This document shows positions 1 through 8,412 of a DNA stretch of 64,000 bases, in pieces. Origin of the DNA: Variovorax sp. PAMC26660 (GTDB lineage: Bacteria > Pseudomonadota > Gammaproteobacteria > Burkholderiales > Burkholderiaceae_C); NCBI RefSeq assembly GCF_014302995.1, contig NZ_CP060295.1:186001-250000 (forward strand). Direction: 5' to 3'. Under the pieces are notes generated by a model. That model saw only the letters and a program-made list of their open reading frames with translations. It ran no database searches and was not told the origin of the DNA. The position numbers and the translations under genes were made by a program. Positions within the stretch are counted from its first letter, which is position 1. Every line of letters starts with the position of its first letter.

Positions 1-777
1 CGACTTCTGCAGATTGACCTTGCCCTTGCCCAGCAGCGCGCCGCGCTTGCGGCCGATGGTGTCGAGCAGCGCCTCGTCCTTCATCTCGGCCATGGTGGCG
101 TCGTCGAGTTCCACGAGCTTGAAGCGCGATGCCACGCCGGCGGCGTAGTGGGTCTTGAGGTAGTTGAGCAGCTCGAGCGCCACTTCTTCCTCGTCGAAGG
201 CATTGCGGCCGATCGCGCCGCTGGCCGCGAGGTTGTAGCCGCTCTTGGGCACCACGATGCGCGGCCACAGCATGCCGGGCGTGTCCCACAGGTAGAAGTC
301 GTCGGCCAGCGTGATGCGCTGTTCGAGCTTGGTGATGCCGGCCTCGTCGCCGGTCTTGGCCTTGCGCCCGCCGGTCAGGGTGTTGATGAGGGTCGACTTG
401 CCCACATTGGGAATGCCGCAGATCAGCACGCGCATCGGCTTGGCCATGCCGCCGCGCCGGGGCGAGAGTTCGTGGCAGGCGCGCACGATCTGCTGCGCGG
501 GCATGGTCTGGCTCGCATCGAGGCCGATGGCGCGCGTGTCGGGCAGCGCGTTGTAGTGCGCCAGCCAGAGCGTGGTGCGCGCCGGGTCGGCCAGGTCCTG
601 CTTGTTGAGCACCTTGAGCGTGGGCCGGCCGGCCGTGAGCTCGGCCAGCATCGGGTTGGCGCTGGAGCCGGGCAGGCGCGCGTCGAGCAACTCGATGACC
701 ACGTCGATGTCCTTCACCCGCTCGGTGATGGCCTTCTGGGTCGTGTACATGTGCCCGGGGAACCACTGGATCGCCAT
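1..777 (-). CDS. rbgA: Ribosome biogenesis GTPase YlqF/RbgA (C-terminus beyond window)
   Basis: Circularly permuted GTPase that assists late assembly of the large ribosomal subunit. The protein starts with the family signature MAIQWFPGHM. The G motifs appear in permuted order: NKQD (G4) comes first, then GIPNVGKST (G1) and DTPG (G3). 259 codons are visible and the frame is open to the window edge, so the end is missing. The ATG at 777 is chosen because the WFPGHM motif begins there. It is transcribed away from the secreted protein at 985. Family assignment is firm; the role is taken from the family. Confidence 0.93.
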   Translation of the reverse strand, partial: MAIQWFPGHMYTTQKAITERVKDIDVVIELLDARLPGSSANPMLAELTAGRPTLKVLNKQDLADPARTTLWLAHYNALPDTRAIGLDASQTMPAQQIVRACHELSPRRGGMAKPMRVLICGIPNVGKSTLINTLTGGRKAKTGDEAGITKLEQRITLADDFYLWDTPGMLWPRIVVPKSGYNLAASGAIGRNAFDEEEVALELLNYLKTHYAAGVASRFKLVELDDATMAEMKDEALLDTIGRKRGALLGKGKVNLQKS

Positions 778-869
778 CGGTGGGTGTTCTTTCTTTCGCG
801 CTGTCTGGAAGGGGTTGGCCGCAGGGCCGGGTGAGGATTGTGGCCCGCGAACCTGAACGGCAGCTTGCC

Positions 870-886
870 GCTATCTTTTCGATAGC
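870..886. repeat. 17-bp Comamonadaceae-type palindrome, copy 1
   Basis: GCTATC-TTTTC-GATAGC, a perfect 6-base inverted repeat around a 5-base spacer, in the divergent gap between the YlqF GTPase and the secreted protein. Two further copies of the same 6-5-6 design occur at 7985 and 48777. It may be a dispersed small palindromic repeat rather than a local operator. Confidence 0.6.
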
Positions 887-984
887 TGGATACGGCCATT
901 TTGCCTTCGTTGCGGGCACGATCGATCCTAGAATCCCCGCGCCGCGCCCGCGCGGCCATTCCAACAAACACCGAGGAGAAATCC

Positions 985-1593
985 ATGCTCAAGCGCCTTG
1001 CCGCTGCCGCCCTGCTGGCAGCCACCGTCGTTCCCGTGACCGTCGTCCATGCCCAGCGGCCTTCGCCGTCGCCCGGCCCCATGGTCAGCGGCTACCTGTG
1101 CTGCAACATGCGCACCTACGGCGACTCGATCAGCGACATCAACTACGACGAGCAGGGCACGCGCATCGTGGCGGTGGGCACGCCGGCGCGCATCACCTCG
1201 TATGACTTCCGCTGGTTCAGCCTCGATCTCGGCGGCAAGCCCCAGCGCATCAAGAACGACTACAGCCGCAACATCACGCTGCCGGAGTTCGCACAGCGCT
1301 ACGTGGTGACCACCGACCCGAAGCAGACGATGGCGGCCTTCGCGCCCGCGGTGCGCGACGCCATCCTGGCCGCGAAGGTGATGCCCGGCATGACGCGCGA
1401 GCAGGTGCTGATGGCCATCGCCTATCCGGTGACCAGTGAGAACCCCAGCCTCGACGCGCCCATCTGGCGCTACTGGCGCGACAGCTGGTCGGAGTTCCAG
1501 GTCCACTTCGACGAGAAGGGTCTTGTGAAGGCGGTGGTGGGCGACCCGGTGGCGCTCAGCCGCGTGCTGGCGGCATCGACGGCTCAGCCTTAA
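985..1593 (+). CDS. Secreted BamE/SmpA-like protein of unknown function
   Basis: A 202-residue protein with a clear Sec signal peptide (MLKRLAAAALLAATVVPVTV, then an AxA-like site at VHA-Q). Residues about 130-165 (MPGMTREQVLMAIAYP, then a WRYW segment and HFDEKGLV) resemble the small BamE/SmpA fold found in outer-membrane assembly lipoproteins. There is no lipobox cysteine, so it is probably periplasmic and soluble. The ATG at 985 follows a GAGGAG ribosome site. Upstream in-frame codons from 901 lack signal character and were left out. The exact function is unknown. Confidence 0.75.
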   Translation: MLKRLAAAALLAATVVPVTVVHAQRPSPSPGPMVSGYLCCNMRTYGDSISDINYDEQGTRIVAVGTPARITSYDFRWFSLDLGGKPQRIKNDYSRNITLPEFAQRYVVTTDPKQTMAAFAPAVRDAILAAKVMPGMTREQVLMAIAYPVTSENPSLDAPIWRYWRDSWSEFQVHFDEKGLVKAVVGDPVALSRVLAASTAQP

Positions 1594-1726
1594 GTTCTCG
1601 CGCGGCGCACACGCGCAATCCCCTAGAGGTTTTGCATCGCGAGGGGCCTTTGCGCCCCTATCATTTGCTCGAGTGCGGCGCACGAGCGTCGGTGTGAATC
1701 GAAACTTTATTCATGGAGTGACCGCG

Positions 1727-2155
1727 ATGAAACCCGTCTCCGAACTGCTCAAGCGTCATGACTCCGCGGCCTGGCGCACCTCGCCCCACACCAGCGTGTT
1801 CGATGCGCTGGCCACGCTGGCCCACTTCGAGGTAGGCGCGCTGATGGTGATGGACGGCGAGAAGCTGGTGGGCTTCCTGTCCGAACGCGACTACACCCGC
1901 AAGGTGGCGCTGCAAGGCAAGAACTCGAAGGAGATGAAGGTCTCCGAGATCATGACGCCCGACGTGATGACCGTCACCCCGCAGACCCGCACGCGCGCCT
2001 GCATGACGCTGATGAGCCAGCGCAAATTCCGCCACCTGCCGGTGGTGGACGGCGAGAAGGTGGTGGGCATGATCTCCATCCAGGACTTGATGGACGACAT
2101 CATCTCGGACCACGAAGCGACCATCGAACAGTTGACCACGTACATCCAGAGCTGA
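1727..2155 (+). CDS. Tandem CBS-domain protein
   Basis: A 142-residue protein consisting almost only of a CBS pair (a Bateman module), about residues 10-65 and 75-135. Each half ends in the usual signature: LVGFLSERDY in the first, VVGMISIQDL in the second. Such stand-alone pairs bind adenine nucleotides and tune partner proteins; no catalytic domain is attached. The ATG at 1727 has a GGAG element and gives the normal family length; an in-frame start at 1673 would only add a non-conserved leader. The partner is unknown. Confidence 0.88.
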   Translation: MKPVSELLKRHDSAAWRTSPHTSVFDALATLAHFEVGALMVMDGEKLVGFLSERDYTRKVALQGKNSKEMKVSEIMTPDVMTVTPQTRTRACMTLMSQRKFRHLPVVDGEKVVGMISIQDLMDDIISDHEATIEQLTTYIQS

Positions 2156-2273
2156 GCAAGAAAGCCGCATTGCGGACCCTGCCCGGCTTGTGGGTAGGGA
2201 AAAGGCCTACGCGCACAGGGGCGCTTCAGGGCGCACAGTGGGCACTCGTTCATCCATCCAGCAGGGACATTGC

Positions 2274-2633
2274 ATGCAGATTCAGGTCAACACGAGCAAC
2301 GGTATCGAGAACAAGGACACGCTGGAACGCTGGGCCGACACGGAGATCAAGCAACACCTGAGCCGTTTCGTCGAAGACGTGACGCGCATCGAGGTCCATC
2401 TGAGCGACGAGAACCACGACAAGGCAGGCGGCGGCGACAAGCGCTGCGTGATGGAAGCCCGCCTTGCACACCACCAGCCGCTGGCCGTGACACAGCACGC
2501 CAACACGCTCGACGAGGCCTTCCGCGGCGCGGCCGACAAGCTCAAGCGCCTGCTCGACAGCACGCTGGGCCGCCTGAACAACCACCGCGACCGCGACTCG
2601 ATCCGCAAGGACGCGAGCTTTACCGCCGAGTAG
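2274..2633 (+). CDS. hpf: HPF/RaiA-family ribosome hibernation-like protein
   Basis: A 119-residue protein of the sigma-54 modulation / S30AE family, which binds ribosomes in resting cells. The start MQIQVNTSNGIENKDTLE, the acidic middle and the C-terminal region (ANTLDEAFRGAADKLKRLLD) match the short hibernation-factor fold, though the sequence is a divergent member. The ATG at 2274 is chosen by fold length, because upstream in-frame sequence is not conserved. Its 3' end overlaps the convergent hydrolase gene by 14 bp. The family is likely; which ribosome state it stabilises is not known. Confidence 0.72.
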   Translation: MQIQVNTSNGIENKDTLERWADTEIKQHLSRFVEDVTRIEVHLSDENHDKAGGGDKRCVMEARLAHHQPLAVTQHANTLDEAFRGAADKLKRLLDSTLGRLNNHRDRDSIRKDASFTAE

Positions 2634-3765
2634 CGGTTTCCCGCAGAAAGCCGAGCAGCAGGCGGCTGACCTCGCCGGGCTGCTCTTGCTGCACCCAGTG
2701 GCCTGCACCTTCGACAAGATGCACGCCGCGCATCTGCGTGCAGGTCGCCGTATGCATCGCCTCGAAATCGCCCGGCTTCTGGTAGATGCCCCAATCGCTG
2801 CGACCGGCAATGAAGCATGAGGGCACGTTGATCGTGCGGCCCGCCCAACCCTGCATCTCGGTGACGAATCGGCCGCTGGTGCCACAGCGATACCACTGCA
2901 GCCCACCCTGGAAACCGGTGCGCGCGTATTCGGCGGCGTAGATGGCGAGTTCGTCGTCGGGCAGCCAGCGGCAGGCGGCGATCTGCTCGGGTGACGGGAT
3001 CTCCTGCGCCACGGTCTCGGCCATGGTCTGGTCGGCGCGCATCACGTAGTAGCTCGGCAGCCGGGCCATTTCTTCCGCGCTCATCGCCGCCAGCCTGAAC
3101 GGCTGGTTCTGCGGCCAGTCGACGCTCTTGTGGTGGTAGTAGGCGCGCAGGAAGGCGTGCAGGCCTTGCGGCGCATGCTGCATGTGGCCGTTGGCCTCTC
3201 GCGTCGAGTAGTACCACTGGTAGTGCTGGCGCGGCGGATGCAGCGCGGCAAGGCCGTCGAGCAACTGCCGCGTGGCCTCGGCGAGCCCGGTCGCGGCAGC
3301 GGACGGCGGACCGCCGAAAGGCGCGCTCATCAGCACGACCGAGCGAAACACATCGGGGCGCGTCAGTGCACACCATGCCGCCACAGGCGAGCCGAAGTCA
3401 TGGCCCACCACCGCCTCCACCGAGTCATGGCCCAGCGCAGCCAACAGCCCGAGCGCATCGCGCACGAGGTTCAGCAAGCGGAATTCGTCGAGCCCCGCGT
3501 CGTAGCCCTGCTGCCAGCCAGTGGTGCGCCCATAGCCGCGCTGGTCGGGCGCGATCACGTGATAGCCCGCTTCGGCCAGCGGCAGCATCACCTTGCGCCA
3601 GCTATAGGCCAGCTCCGGAAAGCCGTGCAGCAGCAATACGCAGGGACGCCCCGGCGTCTCGAAACCCGCTTCGAGCAAATGCACCGACAGGCCATTGCCG
3701 TTGTCGACCTGGCGCGAACGGATGCCGGCGGGCAGCGGCAAGGGAGCGAGGGTGGTGTCGGTCAT
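2620..3765 (-). CDS. Alpha/beta hydrolase, epoxide-hydrolase-like
   Basis: A 381-residue alpha/beta-hydrolase. The oxyanion motif HGFPE lies at about residues 47-51 and the nucleophile elbow GHDFGS at 121-126, with Asp123 as nucleophile as in epoxide hydrolases and haloacid-type dehalogenases. The base is the His in GAGHW near the C-terminus. An Asp rather than a Ser nucleophile favours epoxide hydrolase over esterase. The ATG overlaps the MerR stop codon in an ATGA junction, so the two genes are probably translated together. The natural substrate is unknown. Confidence 0.82.
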   Translation of the reverse strand: MTDTTLAPLPLPAGIRSRQVDNGNGLSVHLLEAGFETPGRPCVLLLHGFPELAYSWRKVMLPLAEAGYHVIAPDQRGYGRTTGWQQGYDAGLDEFRLLNLVRDALGLLAALGHDSVEAVVGHDFGSPVAAWCALTRPDVFRSVVLMSAPFGGPPSAAATGLAEATRQLLDGLAALHPPRQHYQWYYSTREANGHMQHAPQGLHAFLRAYYHHKSVDWPQNQPFRLAAMSAEEMARLPSYYVMRADQTMAETVAQEIPSPEQIAACRWLPDDELAIYAAEYARTGFQGGLQWYRCGTSGRFVTEMQGWAGRTINVPSCFIAGRSDWGIYQKPGDFEAMHTATCTQMRGVHLVEGAGHWVQQEQPGEVSRLLLGFLRETATRR

Positions 3766-4238
3766 CGGGCTTTCCGTGGCTTCGGTGGCTTGAGGCTGGG
3801 CGTCTCGGCGGGAATGAGCGGCGGCCGATGGCCACTCTCCATCCATTCGTCGTAGAAGTCGATCTTGCGGTCGACCAGCGACAGCGCCCTCTTCCACTCG
3901 GCGATGGTCTCGGTCACGCGTGTGCGGTGCGCCGCGAGCAGGTCGCGCCGCTCGCGCAGCGTGACCTTGCCCTGCACCGCCAGCGCGGTGTATTGGCGCA
4001 TCTCGGCGATCGACATCCCGGTGCGCCGCAGCCGCTCCATCAGGTCGAGCCAGCCCACGTGCAGTTCGCCATAGAGGCGTCGGCCGCCGTCGTCGCGCGC
4101 CACGCCGGGCACCAGGCCCTGCGTCTCATACCAGCGGATGGCGTGCACCGTGCGGCCGGTGCGCGTGGCCAGCTCGCCGATGTGGAAGGGCATGCCCTTC
4201 GCCGCCACCGGTGCGGCGACCGGCTCACTGGCCGGCAT
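3762..4238 (-). CDS. MerR-family transcriptional regulator
   Basis: About 158 residues with an N-terminal MerR winged-helix domain (FHIGELATRTGRTVHAIRWYE) followed by a dimerisation coiled coil. There is no conserved effector cysteine set of the metal-sensing type, so an organic ligand or stress signal is more likely. The start is uncertain: ATG 4238 is given, ATG 4193 would begin right at the DNA-binding domain, and TTG 4250 is also in frame. It sits between the SnoaL and hydrolase genes and overlaps both, which is an unusual place for a regulator and suggests that it controls this operon. Confidence 0.82.
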   Translation of the reverse strand: MPASEPVAAPVAAKGMPFHIGELATRTGRTVHAIRWYETQGLVPGVARDDGGRRLYGELHVGWLDLMERLRRTGMSIAEMRQYTALAVQGKVTLRERRDLLAAHRTRVTETIAEWKRALSLVDRKIDFYDEWMESGHRPPLIPAETPSLKPPKPRKAR

Positions 4239-4653
4239 GGGCCACGGCAAGAGGCGCCTGCAGCGCCTCTTGCACCAGTGCGGTATCGAAGTACTCCGTC
4301 AGCTCTTTCACCTGGCCTCCTTCGAGTCGGTAGATGTAGCAGTAGCGGTTGTTGTAGCGCTTGCCGGCCTTGGTGGGCACATCGCCGCTGAAGAGCACCA
4401 CCACGCGGTCGTCCTCGGCAATGATGCGCTCGGTCTTGCTCACGTAGGGCCCCGCGAACTGCGCGAACAACGGGTTCAGCAGCTCTTTGCGAATCGCCTT
4501 CTTGCCCGCGTAGGTGCGCGACCAGGGCGTGGTGCCTTCCAGTGTCCAACTGGCGTCGTCCGCCAGGCTGTCGACGAAGAACTGGCCGTTGCCCTTGTCC
4601 AGCTCGGCATGGATGCGCTGGACCAGGGCCTTGTTGTCGACGGTGGTGTTCAT
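4225..4653 (-). CDS. SnoaL-like (nuclear transport factor 2 fold) protein
   Basis: A 142-residue NTF2-fold protein of the SnoaL/ketosteroid-isomerase-like type. The WTLEGTTPWSRTYAGKKAI and YCYIYRLEGGQVKELTEYFD segments are typical of this fold. Members act as isomerases, cyclases or epoxide hydrolases, but many have no known activity. The ATG at 4653 has a GAGGAAAT ribosome site. It is the first gene of a three-gene minus-strand operon (SnoaL, MerR, epoxide-hydrolase-like), overlapping the MerR gene by a few codons. The substrate is not predictable. Confidence 0.8.
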   Translation of the reverse strand: MNTTVDNKALVQRIHAELDKGNGQFFVDSLADDASWTLEGTTPWSRTYAGKKAIRKELLNPLFAQFAGPYVSKTERIIAEDDRVVVLFSGDVPTKAGKRYNNRYCYIYRLEGGQVKELTEYFDTALVQEALQAPLAVAHAGQ

Positions 4654-4755
4654 GGCGTGATTTCCTCGATGAGTGAATGAACCGGAATGCCCGGCAAATT
4701 CATTGGAAATGCTCGAGTGCACTCGAGGTCAAGCGCCATGAACGGCGTGGCGCGC

Positions 4756-5685
4756 TCAGCCTTTGAGAGCGCCCGCGCCTGCCTTCGCCTTGCCGACCTC
4801 GTTGCCGCCTTGTGCAGCACCGCTTTGCGGCACGGCTTCACCGTCGCGCGAAGTCACGTCGGCCAGCCGTTCGGCCAGTTGCTCGGGCACGTCGGGGCCG
4901 ATGCCCAGCCACACGCCCTGCGTCAGCGTGATGTGGGCAGCCTCGAACACGCCGGCACCAGCGCACAGCACCGTGCGGTTTGGCGCGTCCTGCGAGGCCA
5001 GCACCAGCATGGCGGGCACCACGGCCTCGGGCCGGAAGGCTTCGAGCATGTCCTTGGGGAACAGGTCCTCGGTCATGCGGGTGGCGGCGGTCGGTGCCAG
5101 GCAGTTCACGCGGATGTCGTTCTTGGCGCCTTCGATGCTCAGCGTCTGCATCAGGCCCACGAGCGCCAGCTTGGCTGCGCCGTAGTTGCTCTGGCCGAAG
5201 TTGCCGTACAGGCCAGTAGATGACGTGGTCATCACGATGCGGCCGTACTTCTGCTCGTTCATGAGCGCCCAGACGGCCTTGGTGCAGTTCACGGCGCCCA
5301 TCAGGTGCACGTCGACCACGAGCTGGAAGTCGGCCACTTCCATCTTGGCGAAGCTCTTGTCGCGCAGGATGCCGGCGTTGTTGATCAGGATGTCGACACG
5401 GCCCCAGGCATCCACTGCCTGCTTGACCATGGCCTGCACGGCCACGAAATCGGTGACCGAGGCGCCGTTGGCAATGGCTTCGCCGCCGGCTGCCTTGATC
5501 TCGTCGACCACCGCCTGCGCGGCGCTCACCGAACCGCCGGAGCCGTCGCGCGCGCCGCCCAGATCGTTGACCACCACCTTGGCGCCGCGTGCCGCCAGGG
5601 CCAGCGCATGCTGGCGGCCCAGGCCGCCGCCCGCGCCGGTCACGATGGCCACGCGGCCCTTGAAGTCGATGCTGTTGCTGCTCAT
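4756..5685 (-). CDS. SDR oxidoreductase (3-hydroxyacyl-CoA dehydrogenase-like)
   Basis: A 309-residue short-chain dehydrogenase. It has the nucleotide-binding motif GAGGGLG near residue 18, an NNAG motif, and a Tyr-x3-Lys active site in SNYGAAKLA. The early VVVNDLGGARDGSG stretch is the mark of the multifunctional-enzyme type 2 dehydrogenase domain, which oxidises 3-hydroxyacyl-CoA in beta-oxidation. The last 35 residues are low-complexity and not part of the SDR core. The ATG at 5685 is chosen because the core begins there; the 28 codons upstream lack conservation. Confidence 0.87.
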   Translation of the reverse strand: MSSNSIDFKGRVAIVTGAGGGLGRQHALALAARGAKVVVNDLGGARDGSGGSVSAAQAVVDEIKAAGGEAIANGASVTDFVAVQAMVKQAVDAWGRVDILINNAGILRDKSFAKMEVADFQLVVDVHLMGAVNCTKAVWALMNEQKYGRIVMTTSSTGLYGNFGQSNYGAAKLALVGLMQTLSIEGAKNDIRVNCLAPTAATRMTEDLFPKDMLEAFRPEAVVPAMLVLASQDAPNRTVLCAGAGVFEAAHITLTQGVWLGIGPDVPEQLAERLADVTSRDGEAVPQSGAAQGGNEVGKAKAGAGALKG

Positions 5686-5768
5686 GGTCTCTGTGTCGCT
5701 TTCCTTGGGGAGTTGCCGGTATTCGGTTGCCGCACTGCGGCAGCGTGGCGTTTTACCCCAGAAAGACA

Positions 5769-5785
5769 CGGTGACGCAGTCACCG
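5769..5785 (-). terminator. Candidate intrinsic terminator after the response-regulator gene
   Basis: CGGTGAC-GCA-GTCACCG, a perfect 7-base stem with a 3-base loop, 15 bases past the stop codon of the response-regulator gene on the minus strand. The downstream minus-strand sequence is moderately T-rich (GTGTCTTTCT) but is not a clean T-run, so termination may be partial. Confidence 0.45.
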
Positions 5786-5799
5786 GTGCGCGGCCCCAG

Positions 5800-6180
5800 T
5801 CACCCGTGCGACGAGCGGACCAGGTCGCAATAGGCCACCAGCTGGTCCAGCTCGGCCGATTTGTCGAAGAAGGCGTCGGCGCCCAGTTGCTCCGAGCGCT
5901 GGCGCATGTCGGCGGTGGCGTAGTTGCTGAGCACCACCACCTTCTGGTGCGGCGCGCGGTTGCGGCACGCGTGAATCACGCCGAGCCCATTGCCGCGCTT
6001 GAGGAACAGGTCGACGATGGTCAGGTCCCAGTCGTTGCGGTGCATGTGCAACCAGGTGACGGCCTCATCCTCGGTGCTGGCGGAGGCCACGACCTCGGCG
6101 TCGGCCACGTCTGCGAGAAAGCCGACAAGGTTCTCGCGGATCACGGGGCTGTCCTCCACCAGGTAGGCCTTGACGGTCAT
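5800..6180 (-). CDS. Single-domain response regulator receiver protein
   Basis: A 126-residue stand-alone REC domain. The acidic pair is Glu9/Asp10, the phospho-acceptor is Asp57 in IVDLFL, the switch residue is Ser85 and the conserved lysine is Lys107 in FDKS. There is no DNA-binding or output domain, so it should act through protein contact, as CheY-like proteins do. No histidine kinase gene lies nearby, so the cognate kinase is elsewhere. The ATG at 6180 begins the fold directly. A hairpin follows the gene. Confidence 0.9.
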   Translation of the reverse strand: MTVKAYLVEDSPVIRENLVGFLADVADAEVVASASTEDEAVTWLHMHRNDWDLTIVDLFLKRGNGLGVIHACRNRAPHQKVVVLSNYATADMRQRSEQLGADAFFDKSAELDQLVAYCDLVRSSHG

Positions 6181-6328
6181 AGAGATCTCACCGGGTCGGA
6201 GCTTGCGCAATGCATGGGTGCCATCCTCGCAGCCCCAGCGAAGCACGCGGTGGGCCATGCAGGCCAAACCCTGTAGGCCATCAGCCAGCGCCGCTGTCGT
6301 CTATGACGAACAGGCCCTGGCCCGAACG

Positions 6329-7885
6329 CTAGGCCGCAACCGCCATGCGGCCACGCGCCATGCCCAGGCGCGCAGGCGACACGTACTGCTCGCGGTAGAT
6401 CTCGAAGGGCAGCGTGTCGGCCGCCTCGATGCGCTTTTGCTCCTGGATGGAGTCGGCCGTCATCTGCTCGAACCCGGCCTGCTGCGCGGCGGAGAACGGC
6501 AGGCCCAGCAACGCGGCACGGGTCTGCTCGGACTGGGCGCGCACAAAGCCGACGAAGGAGTTGCCATGCTGCTGCTCGATGGCCGCCAGCACGCGGGCCG
6601 ACGGCAGGCTGTCGGGGTTCTGCAGCGCAGCCTGGGCAGCGCGCACCGCATCGGCGTGCTGCGTGCCGCCGTGGGCGGCATCGAGCGCGGCGGCGATGGG
6701 CAGGCATTGCCCGGCCAGCTCCAGGCCCCAGTCGGCCAGCGCCACTTCGCTGCCGTCGCGTGACAGGCGCAAGCCCGGCTCGCGGCCGCGCGCGGCGGTG
6801 AGGTGCTGGTTGTGGGCCAGGTCGGCAATTTCCTGCGGCGTGTCGTCGGGGCTGTCGCTCAAGAGGCAATGCAGCAGGAAGACGTCGATGAAGCGCATGG
6901 TCTGCGCGTTGATGCCGACGGTCTCGAAAGGGTCAAGGTCCATCAGGCGCACTTCGACGTATTCCACGCCGCGCTCGCGCAGCGCATGCAGGGGACGTTC
7001 GCCGGGGTTGATCACGCGCTTGGGGCGGATGGTGCCGTAGAACTCGTTCTCGATCTGCAGCAGGCTGGTGCCGAGCTGGTTGTAGTCGCCGCCGAGGTTG
7101 CGGATGCCGATGGATTCATAGGCCGGCCACGGGCGCGTGAGCGCGTCCTGCAGCGAAGCGCCGTAGCCGTCGAGGCTGTTGTAGCTCACGGCCAGCGAAG
7201 CCTGCGCGTCACTCTGGTAGCCCAGGCGCCCCATGCGCAGCGAGGTGCCGTGCGGCATGAACATGCTGCCGTCGCCCAGCGGCTGCAGCTCGTGCGGGCG
7301 TCCCGCGACAAAGCTCGAACACAAGGCCGGCGAGGCGCCGAACAAATACAGCAGCAGGAAGGCGTGGCGGCGGAAGTTGCGGATCAGCGCGAAGTACTGT
7401 TCGCTCGACACATCGGGCAGCGACCAGTTGTAGTGAATGCCCGAGATGGTCTGCATGCGGCGGCCATAGCGATGGCTCAGGCCCATGCGGTAGACGCTCT
7501 TGGCGCGGCCCACGTTCGACGAGCCATAGCGGCCGATCGGAATGGTTTCGTCGGTCGGCAGGCCGCAGGGCATGCTCGACACCCAGAGGCGTTCGTCGCC
7601 GAGCGTGTCGAGTACGCGGTAGGTGAACTGGTGCACCCGGGTCAGTTCTTCGAGCGCCGATTCGACGCCCGCATGCACGCCCGTGATGAGTTCGAGCTGC
7701 GATTCGCTGAAGTCGGTCGTGATGTGCGGATGCGTGAGCGCAGAGCCCAGCGCCAGTGGATGCGGCGTCAGCGCGAGCTTGCCGTCCGGCAGCGCGCGCA
7801 GGCTTTCCTTCTCTATCCCGCGGCGCATGCCTTTCAGTCGTGCGGCTGAAAGTGCACCCAACCTCTCCTGCAATCTGTTGCTCAT
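6329..7885 (-). CDS. gshA: Glutamate--cysteine ligase
   Basis: A 518-residue ATP-dependent ligase that joins glutamate and cysteine, the first step of glutathione synthesis. The proteobacterial GshA core is obvious: GIEKESLR near the N-terminus, then TDFSESQLELIT, the long IHYNWSLP segment and EVRLMDLDPF. The length fits the proteobacterial type. ATG 7885 is chosen because GGGTGA lies 6 bases upstream; ATG 7900 and TTG 7903 are in frame alternatives. Its product gamma-glutamylcysteine is also a substrate of some EgtB enzymes, and egtB lies 40 kb away. Confidence 0.95.
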   Translation of the reverse strand: MSNRLQERLGALSAARLKGMRRGIEKESLRALPDGKLALTPHPLALGSALTHPHITTDFSESQLELITGVHAGVESALEELTRVHQFTYRVLDTLGDERLWVSSMPCGLPTDETIPIGRYGSSNVGRAKSVYRMGLSHRYGRRMQTISGIHYNWSLPDVSSEQYFALIRNFRRHAFLLLYLFGASPALCSSFVAGRPHELQPLGDGSMFMPHGTSLRMGRLGYQSDAQASLAVSYNSLDGYGASLQDALTRPWPAYESIGIRNLGGDYNQLGTSLLQIENEFYGTIRPKRVINPGERPLHALRERGVEYVEVRLMDLDPFETVGINAQTMRFIDVFLLHCLLSDSPDDTPQEIADLAHNQHLTAARGREPGLRLSRDGSEVALADWGLELAGQCLPIAAALDAAHGGTQHADAVRAAQAALQNPDSLPSARVLAAIEQQHGNSFVGFVRAQSEQTRAALLGLPFSAAQQAGFEQMTADSIQEQKRIEAADTLPFEIYREQYVSPARLGMARGRMAVAA

Positions 7886-7984
7886 ATTGTTATCACCCAT
7901 CAATCTTCTGAGGGGCTGGAAGGTAGCACGGGCGCGCAGGCACTGCTCGTGCAGGGAATCCCGGGGTCGGCTACCCTGCAGCGC

Positions 7985-8001
7985 GCTACCTTTTCAATAG
8001 C
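7985..8001. repeat. 17-bp Comamonadaceae-type palindrome, copy 2
   Basis: GCTACC-TTTTC-AATAGC, a near-perfect 6-5-6 inverted repeat in the gap upstream of gshA, with the same spacer as the copy at 870. Confidence 0.55.
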
Positions 8002-8050
8002 AGACACCGATGCGTACATGGTCGTTTGCCGGCTGTTTGGCGTGTGCGAT

Positions 8051-8368
8051 TCAGGCCTTGGCGCGGCCCGCCGCCAGGTCGATCTCCTCCGACTGGTAGA
8101 CGTGGATCTCCGGCGTGCCGTCGGCCATGGCTGCCAGCGCCTTGCCGAAGGCCCGCGAGGCATCGACGCGAAAGTGCGCCTGCAGCACGGCCATGTCGCT
8201 CCAGCGTTCCACGAAAGTCAGGCGCAACGGGTCTTGCACGTCGGTCGTGACTTCGTGCGAGAGGCAGCCGGGCTCGGTGCGCGAGCGCAGCACATGCTCC
8301 ACGCTGATGGCCAGCATCGCCTGCAAGGTGTCGGGCTTGGCGAGGGCGTGTCCGATGACCAGGATCAT
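8051..8368 (-). CDS. Antibiotic biosynthesis monooxygenase (ABM) family protein
   Basis: A 105-residue protein with the dimeric ferredoxin-like ABM fold (ILVIGHALAKPDT; EPGCLSHEVTTD; FVERWSDMAVLQAHF). Family members are cofactor-free monooxygenases or quinol-processing enzymes such as YgiN, and many are uncharacterised. The ATG at 8368 has an AAGGAG site 7 bases upstream. It lies just downstream of the carboxylesterase gene on the same strand, 44 bases apart, so the two may be co-transcribed. No specific substrate can be assigned. Confidence 0.83.
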   Translation of the reverse strand: MILVIGHALAKPDTLQAMLAISVEHVLRSRTEPGCLSHEVTTDVQDPLRLTFVERWSDMAVLQAHFRVDASRAFGKALAAMADGTPEIHVYQSEEIDLAAGRAKA

Positions 8369-8412
8369 TTCGTTGTCTCCTTTTCTCTCGTGGGCCTGCG
8401 CGAGGGGCATGT

